The notes: generated from the letters alone by a model not told the origin. DNA of 64,000 nt from Parasulfuritortus cantonensis (GCF_004337445.1 NZ_SJZB01000013.1:62001-126000), one strand, 5' to 3'. Positions 45,045 to 53,957 are shown, counted from the first letter of the stretch. A program made the numbers and translations.

Positions 45045-48000
45045 TCAGTCGGTGACCAGGGCGCCCTGCTGCACCATGGCCTTGATCAGGTCGGCGTCCT
45101 GGCCGTGGCTGACCCCGTACTGGTCGTACAGGTCGACGTTCTGCAGGACGATGCGTTGGTCCTCCGCGGCGGCGGTATAGGTGCCGCCGGTGAAGCCGCC
45201 GGTGGAACTGACGCGGATCACCGTGTTGCCGGCGCCGTCGGTGGTCACATCGATGTACTGGTCGAGGTTGCCGAGGTTGTTGAGGCCATGGCTCTCACCC
45301 TGGAGCAGATCCTTCAGGTTGAGCACGTCACCGTCGGTCCGGCTGAAGTCCTTGATGACGTCCTCGGCCGGCGTGCCGGGCGTGCCGCGGTCGCTCGCAC
45401 GCCAAATGAAGGTGTCGCTGCCGGAACCGCCCTCGAGCAGGTCGTTGCCGGCGCCGCCTTCGATCTTGTCGTTGCCGGCACCGCCGATCAGCCAGTCGCG
45501 TCCGCTGCCACCCTTCATGGTGTCGTTACCGCCGTTGCCGACCAGGACGTCGTTGCCTTCGTAGCCGTAGATCGTGTCGACGCCGTCGCCGCCGATCAGG
45601 ATGTTGTCGAGGCCGTCGCCCTTGGCGTCGAGTTCGTAGTCGGCCACGATGGTGACCTGGCCGGTGTCGGACTGGGTGCTGTCGACGTAGGTGGTGCCGG
45701 TGTAGCTGAAGCTGCCCCTGCCGGCGTTGCTCAGGTCGGCCGTGATCTCGCCGTTGTCGTAGGTGGCGCCGGTGACGCCGGTGATGGAGATGGGGTCGCC
45801 GTTCTTGTCGCTGTCGTTCCAGAGCAGCCAGTCGCTCTGGATGGTGACCTGATGGTTGCTGTAGTAGTCCATCGCCACGTAGACCGCGTCATTGCGGATG
45901 ATCGGCGCAAAGTCGGTCTTCTCGGCACTGAACGAGACGCTGCTGGAGGCGACGTCGCCGTCGTTGTCGCGCAACGCGTAGGTGAACTGCTCCTGCAGCA
46001 CCGTCATGCTGGTGTGGGTGTAGACGTAGTCGCCATTGTCCATGTCGACGGTCAGGGTGCCGCCCTCGGTGGTCACGGTCAGGACGTGGGTGGTTGCATC
46101 AAAGGTCCACCCCGTGCTGCCGGTACCGGATCGGACCACCGTGGTGCCGTCGAAGGTGAAGGTGTTGTCGCCGTAGACGATGCTCTCGACATAGCCGCCG
46201 TCGGCACCGAATCCGCCGTCGGTGGTCAGGTTGCCGGAAGCGGAGTACTGGACGGTCGAGGTCAGCACGGAGCTGAAGTCGTTCATGTCGTCGACCACGA
46301 CCGCCGGCTGTTCGGTCCCGGTGCTGCCGCGATAGGCGATGGGCTCGAGTTCGGTGGTCGAGATATCGCTGCCCATGCCGATGGCGTAGGCATTGATGTT
46401 GTTGGCGCGCAGGAAGGCTTCCCAGGTGGCCTGCTCGGCCGGCTGGATACCGTCGTCGCTGTTCGGGCTGTCGCCGGCCGGGGTGGTTCCCAGCGTGGTC
46501 GGATCGCCGTTGTTGTAGTTCGGTTTGCCGTCGGACAGGAAGTAGGCGACGTTCTGGGCGTCGGCGAGCTTGCCCGGGTTGTCGTAGGCGTCCATGGCGG
46601 CCGCCAGCGCGGCGTCGTAGTTGGTCCAGTTCCAGGTACCGCTGAGTTGCAGGTTGTTCAGGAAGAGCAAGGCCTGGTCGGCGGTCATCCAGACCGCGGT
46701 ACCCGACGCGGTGGTCGAGAACGTGGTGATGTTCACCATCACGTCGCCCATGCTGTCGTACTGCTCGATCAGTTCCTTGATGCCGGCGATGGCGGCCTTC
46801 AGCCGGGTCAGGTTTTCCATGCCGCTGGCGTCGTTCATCGAGCCGGATACGTCCAGGATCACCAGCAGGTTGGTGTTGACCGACTGCACGCCGGCGTCGA
46901 CGGAGATGGGCTGGGCGGAGGGGGCGTCGTCGAGGATGTTGACGTTGAGGGAGGAGGCGGCGGAATCGCCGTCGACGTCGGAGACGGAGACGGCGATCTG
47001 GTCGACGTAATGGTCGCCGTCGGCGCCGGCCTGGCTGTCGTTGTCGACCGGGTGGGTGAGGGTGTACTGGTAGCTGAGGGAGCCGCCCTGGCCGTCGCCG
47101 CTGTAGCCGGTCAGGACCAGGGTGCCGTAGTCGGTGTCGAGGCTGATGGGATAGGTGGCGCTGTTGGTGAGCTGGGCGACGGTCAACTCGGTGCCGGCGA
47201 TGGTGACGGTGTCGATGCCGTCGAGGGCCTCGAGGGTGAAGCTGCCGGACTTGACCAGGGCGGCGGCATCGGGGGCGCTGCCATCGGCGAGGGCACTCTC
47301 GCTGACGGTGAAGTCGCCGTCGCTGACGCCGAGGCCGGTGAAGGTGACGCCGTCGTCGGTCCCGTGGATGGTGACGGTGAGGGTGGCGCTGTCGTCGACC
47401 GTGCCGTCGGTCATGGTGTAGGCGAAGCTCTCGGTCAGGGTCTGGCCTTCGCCCAGGGCCTGGACGCGCCGGTCGCTGTTGTCGAGGGCATAGGCATAGG
47501 CCCCGGTGTCGGCATCCCAGGTCAGGGTGCCGTAGGTCCCCTGCAGGGTGCCGCTGGTATCGACCGTGCCGCCATGCTGGAAGCTGAGCACGTCGAGGTC
47601 GTCGCCGTCGGCGTCGGTGTCGTTGGCGAGGACGTTGCCGGTGGCCGGCTGGCTGGCATCCTCATCGATGTCGGCACTGTCGTCATGGGCGACCGGGGCG
47701 TCGTTGACGGCCCTGACCTCGAGGGTGATGTCGGCGGAGTCGGAGCCGCCCTGGCCGTCGGAGACGGTGTAGGGGATGACCAGGAGGTGGCTGGCATCGT
47801 TGTTGTAGTCGTCGGCGGGGTCGAACTTGACCTGGCCGTCGGCGGTCAGGCTGACGGTGCCGGCGAACTGGCCGGAGACGGGGTCGTAGACGGCGCTCGG
47901 GGCATAGGCCTCGGGATGGTCGGGATCGACGGCCTGGCCGTTCAGGCTGGTGATGGCGAGCTGGTCGTGCGGGGTATCCGGATCGACGTCGTTGGCGAGC

Positions 48001-51000
48001 GGGTCGAAGGTGCTGGTGACGTCCTCGTCGAGGGTGATGGCGTCATCCTTGGCGATGGGCGGATCGTTGACCGAATCGACGGTGAGGTTGACGGTGGCGG
48101 AGTCGGTCAGGCCGCCCGGGTCGGAGACCGTGTAGGTGAAGCTCTGGGTGCCGTTGTAGTCGGCATCCGGGGTGAAGCTGAAGTCGCCGTTCTCGCTGAT
48201 CACCAGGGTGCCGTGGGCGAGATCGACCGTGGCCGTGCCGGTACTGAAGTCGAAGATCAGGTATTGGCCGTTGACCTGGGTGATGCGCAGTTCGGAGAGG
48301 CTGTTGTCGACGTCGGAATCCTGGCCGCCGGCGGCGGAGCCGTTGTCGTCGTCGGTGATGACGTTGCCGGAGAGGACGGTGTCCTCGGGGGTGGTGTAGT
48401 GGTTGTCGACGGCGTTGGGGGCGTCGTTGACGGGGTTGACGTCGAAGGTGAAGGTGTTGGGGACGTCGTCGTAGGCGCCGGCGCTGTCCTGGACGGAGAA
48501 GGTGAAGCTGGCGTAGGGGGAGCCGTTCTCGTCGGTGTCGGGGAGATAGGAGAGCTTGCCGGCGGCGATGTCGTCGGCACTGATGACCTGGCCGGCGACG
48601 ACGGCCTGACCGTCGAGGAAGAGGGTGCCGTGGTCGGGCAGGGTATCGATGCGGACGGCATAGAAGGCCTGTCCGGCATCGGGATCGGAGAAGCCGAAGT
48701 CGCCGGACTGGACGACGTAGGGGGTGTCCTCGTCGGTGGTGCGGGTGACGTCGGTGCCGTCCGGGCGGGTGTTGTCGCCGACGGTGACGGTGACGGTGGC
48801 GGTATCGGAGAGGCCGTCGGGGTCGGAGAGGGTGTAGGTGATGAGGACGGGCCCGGAGACGTTGCTGGCGGGGGTGAAGAGGAGGCTGCCGTCGGGGTTG
48901 ACGGAGACGGTGCCCTGGCTGGGGTCGGCGAGGACGGGGTTGGAGACGGAGAGCTGGTCGCGGGTGTTGTCGGGGTCGCTGTCGTTGGCCTTGACGTCGA
49001 TGGCGACGGCGGTGTTGATGGGGGTGCTGGCGACGTCGTCGACGGCGTTGGGGGCGTCGTTGACGGGGTTGACGGTGACGTAGACGGTGGCCGGGACGGG
49101 GGTGGTGCCGTCGGAGATGGTGTAGGTGAAGCTGGTGTCGCCGAAGTAGTTGGCCTCGGGGGTGAAGGTGAGGGTGCCGTCGGCGTTGAGGGTGGCGACG
49201 CCGTGGCTGACGGAGACGGAGTCGCCGGGCTGGACGGAGGTGCCGGCGATCTTGACGATGGTGAGGGGGTCGCCGTCGACGTCGGAATCGTTGTCGAGGA
49301 CGGCGATGGTGACGGGGGTGTCCTCGTTGGTGGAGGCGTGGTCGTCACCGGCGACGGGGGTGTCGTCGCCGCCGATCATCTGGATGTTGAGGTTGGCGGA
49401 GTCGGTGCCGCCGTGGCCGTCGGAGACGAAGTAGGTGAAGGTGGGGACGGGACCGTCGTAGTCCTTGGCGGGACTGAAGGTGTAGCTGCCGTCGTCGGCG
49501 AGGGTGAAGGTGCCGATGCCGGAGAGGGTGACGGCGTCGCCGGGCAGGTAGCTGTCGCCGCCGACCGAGAAGCCGGTGACGGTGAGGCTGTCGCCATCGG
49601 GGTCGGTGTCGTTGGCGAGGACGTTGCCGGTCAGGACGGTGTCCTCCAGCAAGGTCACGTTGTCGTCGTTGGCCGTCGGGGCATCGTTGACCGGGCGGAC
49701 CTCGAGGGTGATGTCGGCGGAGTCGGAACCGCCCTGGCCGTCGGAGACGGTGTAGGGGATGACCAGGAGATGGCTGGCGTCGTTGTTGTAGTCGTCGGCG
49801 GGGTCGAACTTGACCTGGCCGTCGGCGGTCAGGCTGACGGTGCCGGCGAACTGGCCGGAGACGGGGTCGTAGACGGCGCTCGGGGCATAGGCCTCGGGAT
49901 GGTCGGGATCGACGGCCTGGCCGTTCAGGCTGGTGATGGCGAGCTGGTCGTGCGGGGTATCCGGATCGACGTCGTTGGCGAGCGGGTCGAAGGTGCTGGT
50001 GACGTCCTCGTCGAGGGTGATGGCGTCATCCTTGGCGACGGGCGGATCGTTGACCGAATCGACGGTGAGGTTGACGGTGGCGGAGTCGGTCAGGCCGCCC
50101 GGGTCGGAGACCGTGTAGGTGAAGCTCTGGGTGCCGTTGTAGTCGGTATCCGGGGTGAAGCTGAAGTCGCCGTTCTCGCTGATCACCAGGGTGCCGTGGG
50201 CGAGCGCGACCGTGGCCGTGCCGGAGTTGAAGACCAGATCCTCGCCGTTGACCTGGGTGATGCGGAGTTCGGAGAGGCTGTTGTCGACGTCGGAATCCTG
50301 GCCGCCGGCGGCGGAGCCGTTGTCGTCGTCGGTGATGACGTTGCCGGAGAGGACGGTGTCCTCGGGGGTGGTGTAGTGGTTGGCGACGGCGTCGGGGGCG
50401 TCGTTGACGGGGTTGACGTCGAAGGTGAAGGTGTTGGGGACGTCGTCGTAGGCGCCGGCGCTGTCCTGGACGGAGAAGGTGAAGCTGGCGTAGGGGGAGC
50501 CGTTCTCGTCGGTGTCGGGGAGATAGGAGAGCTTGCCGGTGGCGATGTCGTCGGCGCTGATGACCTGGCCGGCGACGACGGCCTGACCGTCGAGGAAGAG
50601 GGTGCCGTGGTCGGGCAGGGTATCGATGCGGACGGCATAGAAGGCCTGTCCGGCATCGGGATCGGAGAAGCCGAAGTCGCCGGACTGGACGACGTAGGGG
50701 GTGTCCTCGTCGGTGGTACGGGTGACGTCGGTGCCGTCCGGGGGGGTGTTGTCGCCGACGGTGACGGTGACGGTGGCGGTATCGGAGAGGCCGTCGGGGT
50801 CGGAGAGGGTGTAGGTGATGAGGACGGGCCCGGAGACGTTGCTGGCGGGGGTGAAGAGGAGGCTGCCGTCGGGGTTGACGGAGACGGTGCCCTGGCTGGG
50901 ATCGGCGAGGACGGGGTTGGAGACGGTGAGCTGGTCGCGGGTGTTGTCGGGGTCGCTGTCGTTGGCCTTGACGTCGATGTCGACGGCGGTGTTGATGGGG

Positions 51001-52193
51001 GTGCTGGCGACGTCGTCGACGGCGTTGGGGGCGTCGTTGACGGGGTTGACGGTGACGTAGACGGTGGCCGGGACGGGGGTGGTGCCGTCGGAGATGGTGT
51101 AGGTGAAGCTGGTATCGCCGAAGTAGTTGGCCTCGGGGGTGAAGGTGATGGTGCCGTCGGCATTGAGGGTGGCGATGCCGTGGCTGACGGAGACGGAGTC
51201 ACCGGGCTGGACGGAGGTGCCGGCGATCTTGACGATGGTGAGGGGATCGCCGTCGACGTCGGAATCGTTGGCGAGGACGGCGATGGTGACGGCGGTGTCC
51301 TCGTTGGTGGTGGCGTGGTCGTCGCCGGCGACGGGGGTGTCGTCGCCGCCGATCATCTGGATGTTGAGGTTGGCGGAGTCGGTGCCGCCGTGGCCGTCGG
51401 AGACGAAGTAGGTGAAGGTCGGGACGGGGCCGTCGTAGTCCTTGGCGGGGCTGAAGGTGTAGCGGCCGTCGGCGGCGAGGGTGAAGGTGCCGATGCCGGT
51501 GAGGGTGACGGAGTCGCCGGGCAGGTAGCTGTCGCCGCCGACCGAGAAGCCGGTGACGGCGAGGTTGTCGCCGTCGGGATCGGTGTCGTTGTCGAGGACG
51601 TTGCCGGTGAGGACGGTGTCCTCGAGCAGGGTCACGTTGTCGTCGTTGGCGGTCGGGGCCTGGTTCTCGGCCAGGGGCTCGATGAGGTTGCCGCGCAGGT
51701 CGGTGACGTTGGCGCCGGCATCGGCGGTGAGGCCGGCATAGCTTTCGCCGGTGACGGATTCGACGATGCGGTCGAGGCGGACGAAGGTATGGCCTTCCTG
51801 GGTCTCGCCTCCGGTCAGGCCGGCCGCGGTCTTCTCGAGCAGGTCGTCGATCGGCTTGCCCTGCTCGATGGCCTGGATCAGGCTGTCGAGATCGGCGCTG
51901 GAGGCGTTCTGGCCCAGGTCGGTGGTGCCGATGGCGAGGTTGTTGCCGGCATTGTCGGTGTCCGCGAAGAGACCGGCGATGATCTGGTGCACGCCCGGTT
52001 CCAGAATCAGCGTGTTGCCGTCCGGATAGGCCAGCTCCACCTGCGCCCCCGCCGCCGTCACGACGATCTCGCCGTCCCGTACCGTGTCGCCCAGGTGCAG
52101 CTTGTGCAGCTTGCCCCCCTCGTCTCGTACATATGCCTCGCCGCGCAACGCCGTGACAGTCGCTTGGATGTTGGATGCAGTGTAAGTGGCCAT
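45045..52193 (-). CDS. Giant LapA-like RTX adhesin with TAAG retention module, cadherin-like repeats and vWA domain
   Basis: A 2382-residue type I-secreted surface adhesin. Residues 1-150 resemble the LapA N-terminal retention module (YTASNIQATVTALRGEAYVR), with a TAAG dialanine site at residues 122-125 where a LapG-type periplasmic protease would cut. Residues 179-837 and 838-1498 are two near-identical blocks of cadherin/VCBS-like units (repeated VNDAP and DTDPDGD motifs). A VCBS region and then a vWA domain follow (MIDAS motif DVSGSMNDAS near 1775). RTX nonapeptides (GGxGxDxxx) span about 2202-2261, and a C-terminal secretion region ends QQGALVTD. I prefer ATG 52193 (AAAGG at 8 bases); GTG 52202 is possible. 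No lapD/lapG homologue is in the window. Confidence 0.9.
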   Translation of the reverse strand: MATYTASNIQATVTALRGEAYVRDEGGKLHKLHLGDTVRDGEIVVTAAGAQVELAYPDGNTLILEPGVHQIIAGLFADTDNAGNNLAIGTTDLGQNASSADLDSLIQAIEQGKPIDDLLEKTAAGLTGGETQEGHTFVRLDRIVESVTGESYAGLTADAGANVTDLRGNLIEPLAENQAPTANDDNVTLLEDTVLTGNVLDNDTDPDGDNLAVTGFSVGGDSYLPGDSVTLTGIGTFTLAADGRYTFSPAKDYDGPVPTFTYFVSDGHGGTDSANLNIQMIGGDDTPVAGDDHATTNEDTAVTIAVLANDSDVDGDPLTIVKIAGTSVQPGDSVSVSHGIATLNADGTITFTPEANYFGDTSFTYTISDGTTPVPATVYVTVNPVNDAPNAVDDVASTPINTAVDIDVKANDSDPDNTRDQLTVSNPVLADPSQGTVSVNPDGSLLFTPASNVSGPVLITYTLSDPDGLSDTATVTVTVGDNTPPDGTDVTRTTDEDTPYVVQSGDFGFSDPDAGQAFYAVRIDTLPDHGTLFLDGQAVVAGQVISADDIATGKLSYLPDTDENGSPYASFTFSVQDSAGAYDDVPNTFTFDVNPVNDAPDAVANHYTTPEDTVLSGNVITDDDNGSAAGGQDSDVDNSLSELRITQVNGEDLVFNSGTATVALAHGTLVISENGDFSFTPDTDYNGTQSFTYTVSDPGGLTDSATVNLTVDSVNDPPVAKDDAITLDEDVTSTFDPLANDVDPDTPHDQLAITSLNGQAVDPDHPEAYAPSAVYDPVSGQFAGTVSLTADGQVKFDPADDYNNDASHLLVIPYTVSDGQGGSDSADITLEVRPVNDAPTANDDNVTLLEDTVLTGNVLANDTDPDGDSLTVTGFSVGGDSYLPGDAVTLSGIGTFTLADDGSYTFSPAKDYDGPVPTFTYFVSDGHGGTDSANLNIQMIGGDDTPVAGDDHASTNEDTPVTIAVLDNDSDVDGDPLTIVKIAGTSVQPGDSVSVSHGVATLNADGTLTFTPEANYFGDTSFTYTISDGTTPVPATVYVTVNPVNDAPNAVDDVASTPINTAVAIDVKANDSDPDNTRDQLSVSNPVLADPSQGTVSVNPDGSLLFTPASNVSGPVLITYTLSDPDGLSDTATVTVTVGDNTRPDGTDVTRTTDEDTPYVVQSGDFGFSDPDAGQAFYAVRIDTLPDHGTLFLDGQAVVAGQVISADDIAAGKLSYLPDTDENGSPYASFTFSVQDSAGAYDDVPNTFTFDVNPVNDAPNAVDNHYTTPEDTVLSGNVITDDDNGSAAGGQDSDVDNSLSELRITQVNGQYLIFDFSTGTATVDLAHGTLVISENGDFSFTPDADYNGTQSFTYTVSDPGGLTDSATVNLTVDSVNDPPIAKDDAITLDEDVTSTFDPLANDVDPDTPHDQLAITSLNGQAVDPDHPEAYAPSAVYDPVSGQFAGTVSLTADGQVKFDPADDYNNDASHLLVIPYTVSDGQGGSDSADITLEVRAVNDAPVAHDDSADIDEDASQPATGNVLANDTDADGDDLDVLSFQHGGTVDTSGTLQGTYGTLTWDADTGAYAYALDNSDRRVQALGEGQTLTESFAYTMTDGTVDDSATLTVTIHGTDDGVTFTGLGVSDGDFTVSESALADGSAPDAAALVKSGSFTLEALDGIDTVTIAGTELTVAQLTNSATYPISLDTDYGTLVLTGYSGDGQGGSLSYQYTLTHPVDNDSQAGADGDHYVDQIAVSVSDVDGDSAASSLNVNILDDAPSAQPISVDAGVQSVNTNLLVILDVSGSMNDASGMENLTRLKAAIAGIKELIEQYDSMGDVMVNITTFSTTASGTAVWMTADQALLFLNNLQLSGTWNWTNYDAALAAAMDAYDNPGKLADAQNVAYFLSDGKPNYNNGDPTTLGTTPAGDSPNSDDGIQPAEQATWEAFLRANNINAYAIGMGSDISTTELEPIAYRGSTGTEQPAVVVDDMNDFSSVLTSTVQYSASGNLTTDGGFGADGGYVESIVYGDNTFTFDGTTVVRSGTGSTGWTFDATTHVLTVTTEGGTLTVDMDNGDYVYTHTSMTVLQEQFTYALRDNDGDVASSSVSFSAEKTDFAPIIRNDAVYVAMDYYSNHQVTIQSDWLLWNDSDKNGDPISITGVTGATYDNGEITADLSNAGRGSFSYTGTTYVDSTQSDTGQVTIVADYELDAKGDGLDNILIGGDGVDTIYGYEGNDVLVGNGGNDTMKGGSGRDWLIGGAGNDKIEGGAGNDLLEGGSGSDTFIWRASDRGTPGTPAEDVIKDFSRTDGDVLNLKDLLQGESHGLNNLGNLDQYIDVTTDGAGNTVIRVSSTGGFTGGTYTAAAEDQRIVLQNVDLYDQYGVSHGQDADLIKAMVQQGALVTD
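47700..49682 (-). repeat. Long tandem repeat, copy B (1983 bp) in the adhesin gene
   Basis: Second copy of the block described at 49683-51659, coding residues 838-1498. It differs mainly by point changes and a two-codon insertion near the segment reading YLIFDFSTGTATVD, where copy A has DLVFNSGTATVA. The unit ends where the protein changes to VNDAPVAHDDSADIDEDAS, after which no further copy follows. Confidence 0.9.
49683..51659 (-). repeat. Long tandem repeat, copy A (1977 bp) in the adhesin gene
   Basis: This unit encodes residues 179-837 of the adhesin, from the first APTANDDN to the second. It is nearly identical at DNA level to the next unit at 47700-49682: landmark sequences recur at a constant offset of 1977 bases over the first part and 1983 over the rest, which shows a single 6-base length difference. 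Such recent duplication is common in large adhesins and is prone to recombination and to assembly collapse. Confidence 0.9.
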
Positions 52194-52202
52194 GAATGAC
52201 AC

Positions 52203-52794
52203 CTTTCCCTTATATGCCGATCGGGGAGGAAACGAGGATGAAGGACGGGCGACAGACCCGGCCGCGGTGCGGGGCGCACCGGTGGTATCGCAGCCCGACG
52301 GGCCGCTTCGAGTACATTGACAGCGGACAGCGCCTGACTGCGCAGGCGTGTTCCTGGAAATCGTGGATCACCCCGCCGTTGGCTTGAGCGGCCAGCGTGA
52401 GGGGGCGCTCCAGGCGGGCGTGGGCGGGCGGGCACTCGGGGACGTGGCCATGCCGAATTACGCGGGGTTTGCCGTGCATTCCCGCGCAACGACGCTCAGC
52501 AGCCGCGCCAGGACGCTGCTGGACCTTTTGCATCTCGGCTTCTAAGCGACTTCCTGGCGTGGCCATGTACGACTCCGTCACTGCTGAGTTGAGTTGGGTA
52601 TAACCGCCGGTAGGGGTTGAAGGCGGCTCGCCGACAGGGCGTATATGGCAAAACCACCATTTATGATTATTTTAATCATAAAACTGATAAAAGATACAAA
52701 TACTCATCTCTGCCGCCATCGGCGGCGAGGGTGCCGTGCGGTCCGGGGGCTCGATCACCCGGTAGGCTGCGTGGTCCGGGACGGAGGAAAGACG
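52203..52794. other. Long intergenic region upstream of the adhesin gene
   Basis: This gap of nearly 600 bases lies between the adhesin start and the terminator of the first peptide gene. I see no gene with a convincing start and family. It should hold the adhesin promoter and a long 5' leader. An AT-rich island (52650-52715) stands out against the GC-rich surroundings and contains the inverted repeat described next. Short frames on both strands here look like chance. Confidence 0.5.
52660..52682. promoter_or_regulatory. Perfect AT-rich inverted repeat
   Basis: Arms TTTATGATTA (52660-52669) and TAATCATAAA (52673-52682) are perfectly complementary around a three-base TTT centre. Its position in the AT-rich island upstream of the adhesin suggests a regulator-binding site or promoter element. 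A terminator is unlikely because the stem has almost no GC. Confidence 0.5.
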
Positions 52795-52825
52795 AAAAAA
52801 AACCGGGGGCAGCGCCCCCGGTTTT
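52795..52825 (-). terminator. Rho-independent terminator of the first peptide gene
   Basis: On the minus strand a perfect 12-base stem (AAAACCGGGGGC and GCCCCCGGTTTT, three-base loop) is followed by a run of eight T residues. It begins 18 bases after the stop of the peptide gene at 52844-53056. This is a textbook intrinsic terminator and separates the peptide transcript from the adhesin gene downstream. Confidence 0.9.
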
Positions 52826-52843
52826 CTTGACGCCTAGGTTGGT

Positions 52844-53056
52844 TTAGCCAACCAGGCCGCCCAGCAGGCCGCCGACCAGGCCGACCACGGTGGAGAGCAG
52901 GCCGCCGACCAGGCTAACCACGCTGGTCACGACGCCAGCGACCAGACCGACGACCGTGCCGACCAGATCAAACACGGGGGACAGCAGGCCGCTCAGGTCC
53001 AGAGCGCCACCGGAAACTTCGTTGATTTCTTGCTTGCTGAGCTCTTGAATAGCCAT
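52844..53056 (-). CDS. Double-glycine-leader hydrophobic peptide A (bacteriocin-like)
   Basis: A 70-residue precursor. The leader MAIQELSKQEINEVSGG (17 residues) has the double-glycine pattern with conserved hydrophobic and acidic positions used by C39 peptidase transporters. The predicted mature part is 53 residues, nearly all Gly, Val, Leu, Ser and Ala, with only two Asp and no basic residue, and with repeated LVGGLL and VVGLV motifs and GxxxG spacings. AAGGAG lies six bases before ATG 53056 and a strong terminator follows. A divergent homologous-leader gene is at 53635. A microcin/class II-like bacteriocin or another exported membrane-active or structural peptide is possible; the activity is unknown. 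Confidence 0.85.
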   Translation of the reverse strand: MAIQELSKQEINEVSGGALDLSGLLSPVFDLVGTVVGLVAGVVTSVVSLVGGLLSTVVGLVGGLLGGLVG

Positions 53057-53634
53057 GTGAAACTCCTTGTTTACAAAGGTTAAATTCCGCCCTTCGACGG
53101 TGTGCATTGCTCCGGGTGAAGCAATTCTGCGATCCCGGGCGCCGCCGGATAGGCATCCGCTTGGCGCCCGTCATCAATCCTGTCAAACGTACTATAGCCG
53201 ACATTTTATTCAGTAATGTGAAAAAAGCTATATCAATATGCGAATAGTGCATATTTTGTGTTCGTTGTGACCGGAGGGGTGCGCGACGCTCTCCTGGTGT
53301 GTCGCCGCGCCGCGCATCGGCCGGTCCGGGCCTGAGCCGGCACGGCACCGAGCTTGCACGGTTATGGCGCTATCGACGCGGGGCAGATGGGCCCGCTATC
53401 GGTGCCCGCACCGGTGGCGCTTCAGGGGCGCGGGTCACTGATGCCATTTCTGGTAAAGTGATATTAATATGATAAAGTACTCAGTATGTGATAACGTGCA
53501 GCCTGAAGTTGATTGTACAGGCATGTGGTCGAACGCGGCTGCGTGCGTTGGGATTGCCCCGCTTGGGGTGAGTTGTGTGGCGCGGTGTGCGCATTTGTGT
53601 TTTGTGGTTGTTCAACAAACGAGGAGTTTTCATC
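53057..53634. promoter_or_regulatory. Divergent promoter region between the two peptide genes
   Basis: These 578 bases separate two outward-pointing peptide genes, so both promoters must lie here. Two AT-rich patches mark them. One at about 53195-53265 serves the minus-strand gene and includes TATAGT on that strand (53192-53197). One at about 53455-53500 serves the plus-strand gene and includes the palindrome ATATTAATAT (53461-53470). The GC-rich stretch between (53270-53450) has no convincing gene. Both leaders of mRNA would be over 100 bases long. Confidence 0.55.
53235..53255. promoter_or_regulatory. Inverted repeat upstream of peptide A gene
   Basis: AATATGC (53235-53241) and GCATATT (53249-53255) form a perfect 7-base inverted repeat with a 7-base spacer, the geometry of a dimeric regulator's operator. 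It lies just upstream of the candidate -10 element for peptide A. Whether it binds a protein is unknown. Confidence 0.45.
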
Positions 53635-53832
53635 ATGGCAATCCAAGTTCTGACCCAAGAAGAAATCTGCGAAGTAGCCGGTGGCCTGTCCGTCAGTGTT
53701 GACGCCAGCCCCGCTCTGACCCTGGATCTGGTGCTGTCGCCCACCGGCCTGCTGAGCCTGGTCGGTTCCCTGCTGACCGGCGTGCTGAGCCTGGTCACCG
53801 GCCTGCTCTGCAATCTGAAGCTGGGCTGCTAA
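53635..53832 (+). CDS. Double-glycine-leader hydrophobic peptide B (bacteriocin-like)
   Basis: A 65-residue precursor. The leader MAIQVLTQEEICEVAGG is the same length as that of peptide A and identical to it at 10 of 17 positions. The mature part (48 residues) is hydrophobic, rich in Leu, Ser, Gly and Val, with repeated LLSLVGSLLTG-type units. It ends in CNLKLGC with two Cys six positions apart that could form a disulfide loop. GAGGAG lies eight bases before ATG 53635; the frame extends 20 codons further upstream without support. The gene is followed by a terminator and then by the HlyD/ABC/TolC genes on the same strand, its likely exporter. Confidence 0.85.
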   Translation: MAIQVLTQEEICEVAGGLSVSVDASPALTLDLVLSPTGLLSLVGSLLTGVLSLVTGLLCNLKLGC

Positions 53833-53845
53833 TTCAGCGCCTGTG

Positions 53846-53886
53846 AGGAGGCTGGGAGCAGGGTAGCGCTTCCGGCCTCCTTTTTT
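53846..53886 (+). terminator. Rho-independent terminator of peptide B gene
   Basis: Arms AGGAGGC (53846-53852) and GCCTCCT (53875-53881) enclose a 22-base loop that can itself pair partly, and a run of T (53881-53886) follows. It begins 14 bases after the stop codon. It may limit, but need not abolish, read-through into the exporter genes; a GTTTT-CATT-AAAAC inverted repeat lies immediately downstream. Confidence 0.75.
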
Positions 53887-53957
53887 GTTTTCATTAAAAC
53901 GGTGATAATAAAAAAACAACAGCCTGACCGGTGTAGGCCGGGCGGAAACTGACTGAT

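Noticed and set aside
47700-51659. Regular repeats considered as CRISPR or mobile element
   Set aside because: The repeats are in frame, code for cadherin-like protein units of 659-661 residues, and have no spacers, transposase or terminal inverted repeats.
44913-52199. A 2428-codon open frame antisense to the adhesin gene
   Set aside because: It is a mirror of the repeat-rich, GC-skewed adhesin codons: its translation is a monotonous series of Gly, Val, Asp and Ala with no domains. The opposite strand encodes clear LapA, vWA and RTX features.
52196-52603. Several short frames on both strands upstream of the adhesin (for example ATG 52238 plus strand, ATG 52564 minus strand)
   Set aside because: Their translations show no domain, signal or membrane pattern and look like chance frames in GC-rich leader DNA.
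52844-53107. Longer start (53107) for peptide A, and likewise 53575 for peptide B
   Set aside because: The internal ATGs at 53056 and 53635 have strong ribosome binding sites and give matching 17-residue double-glycine leaders; the extensions are unrelated to each other.
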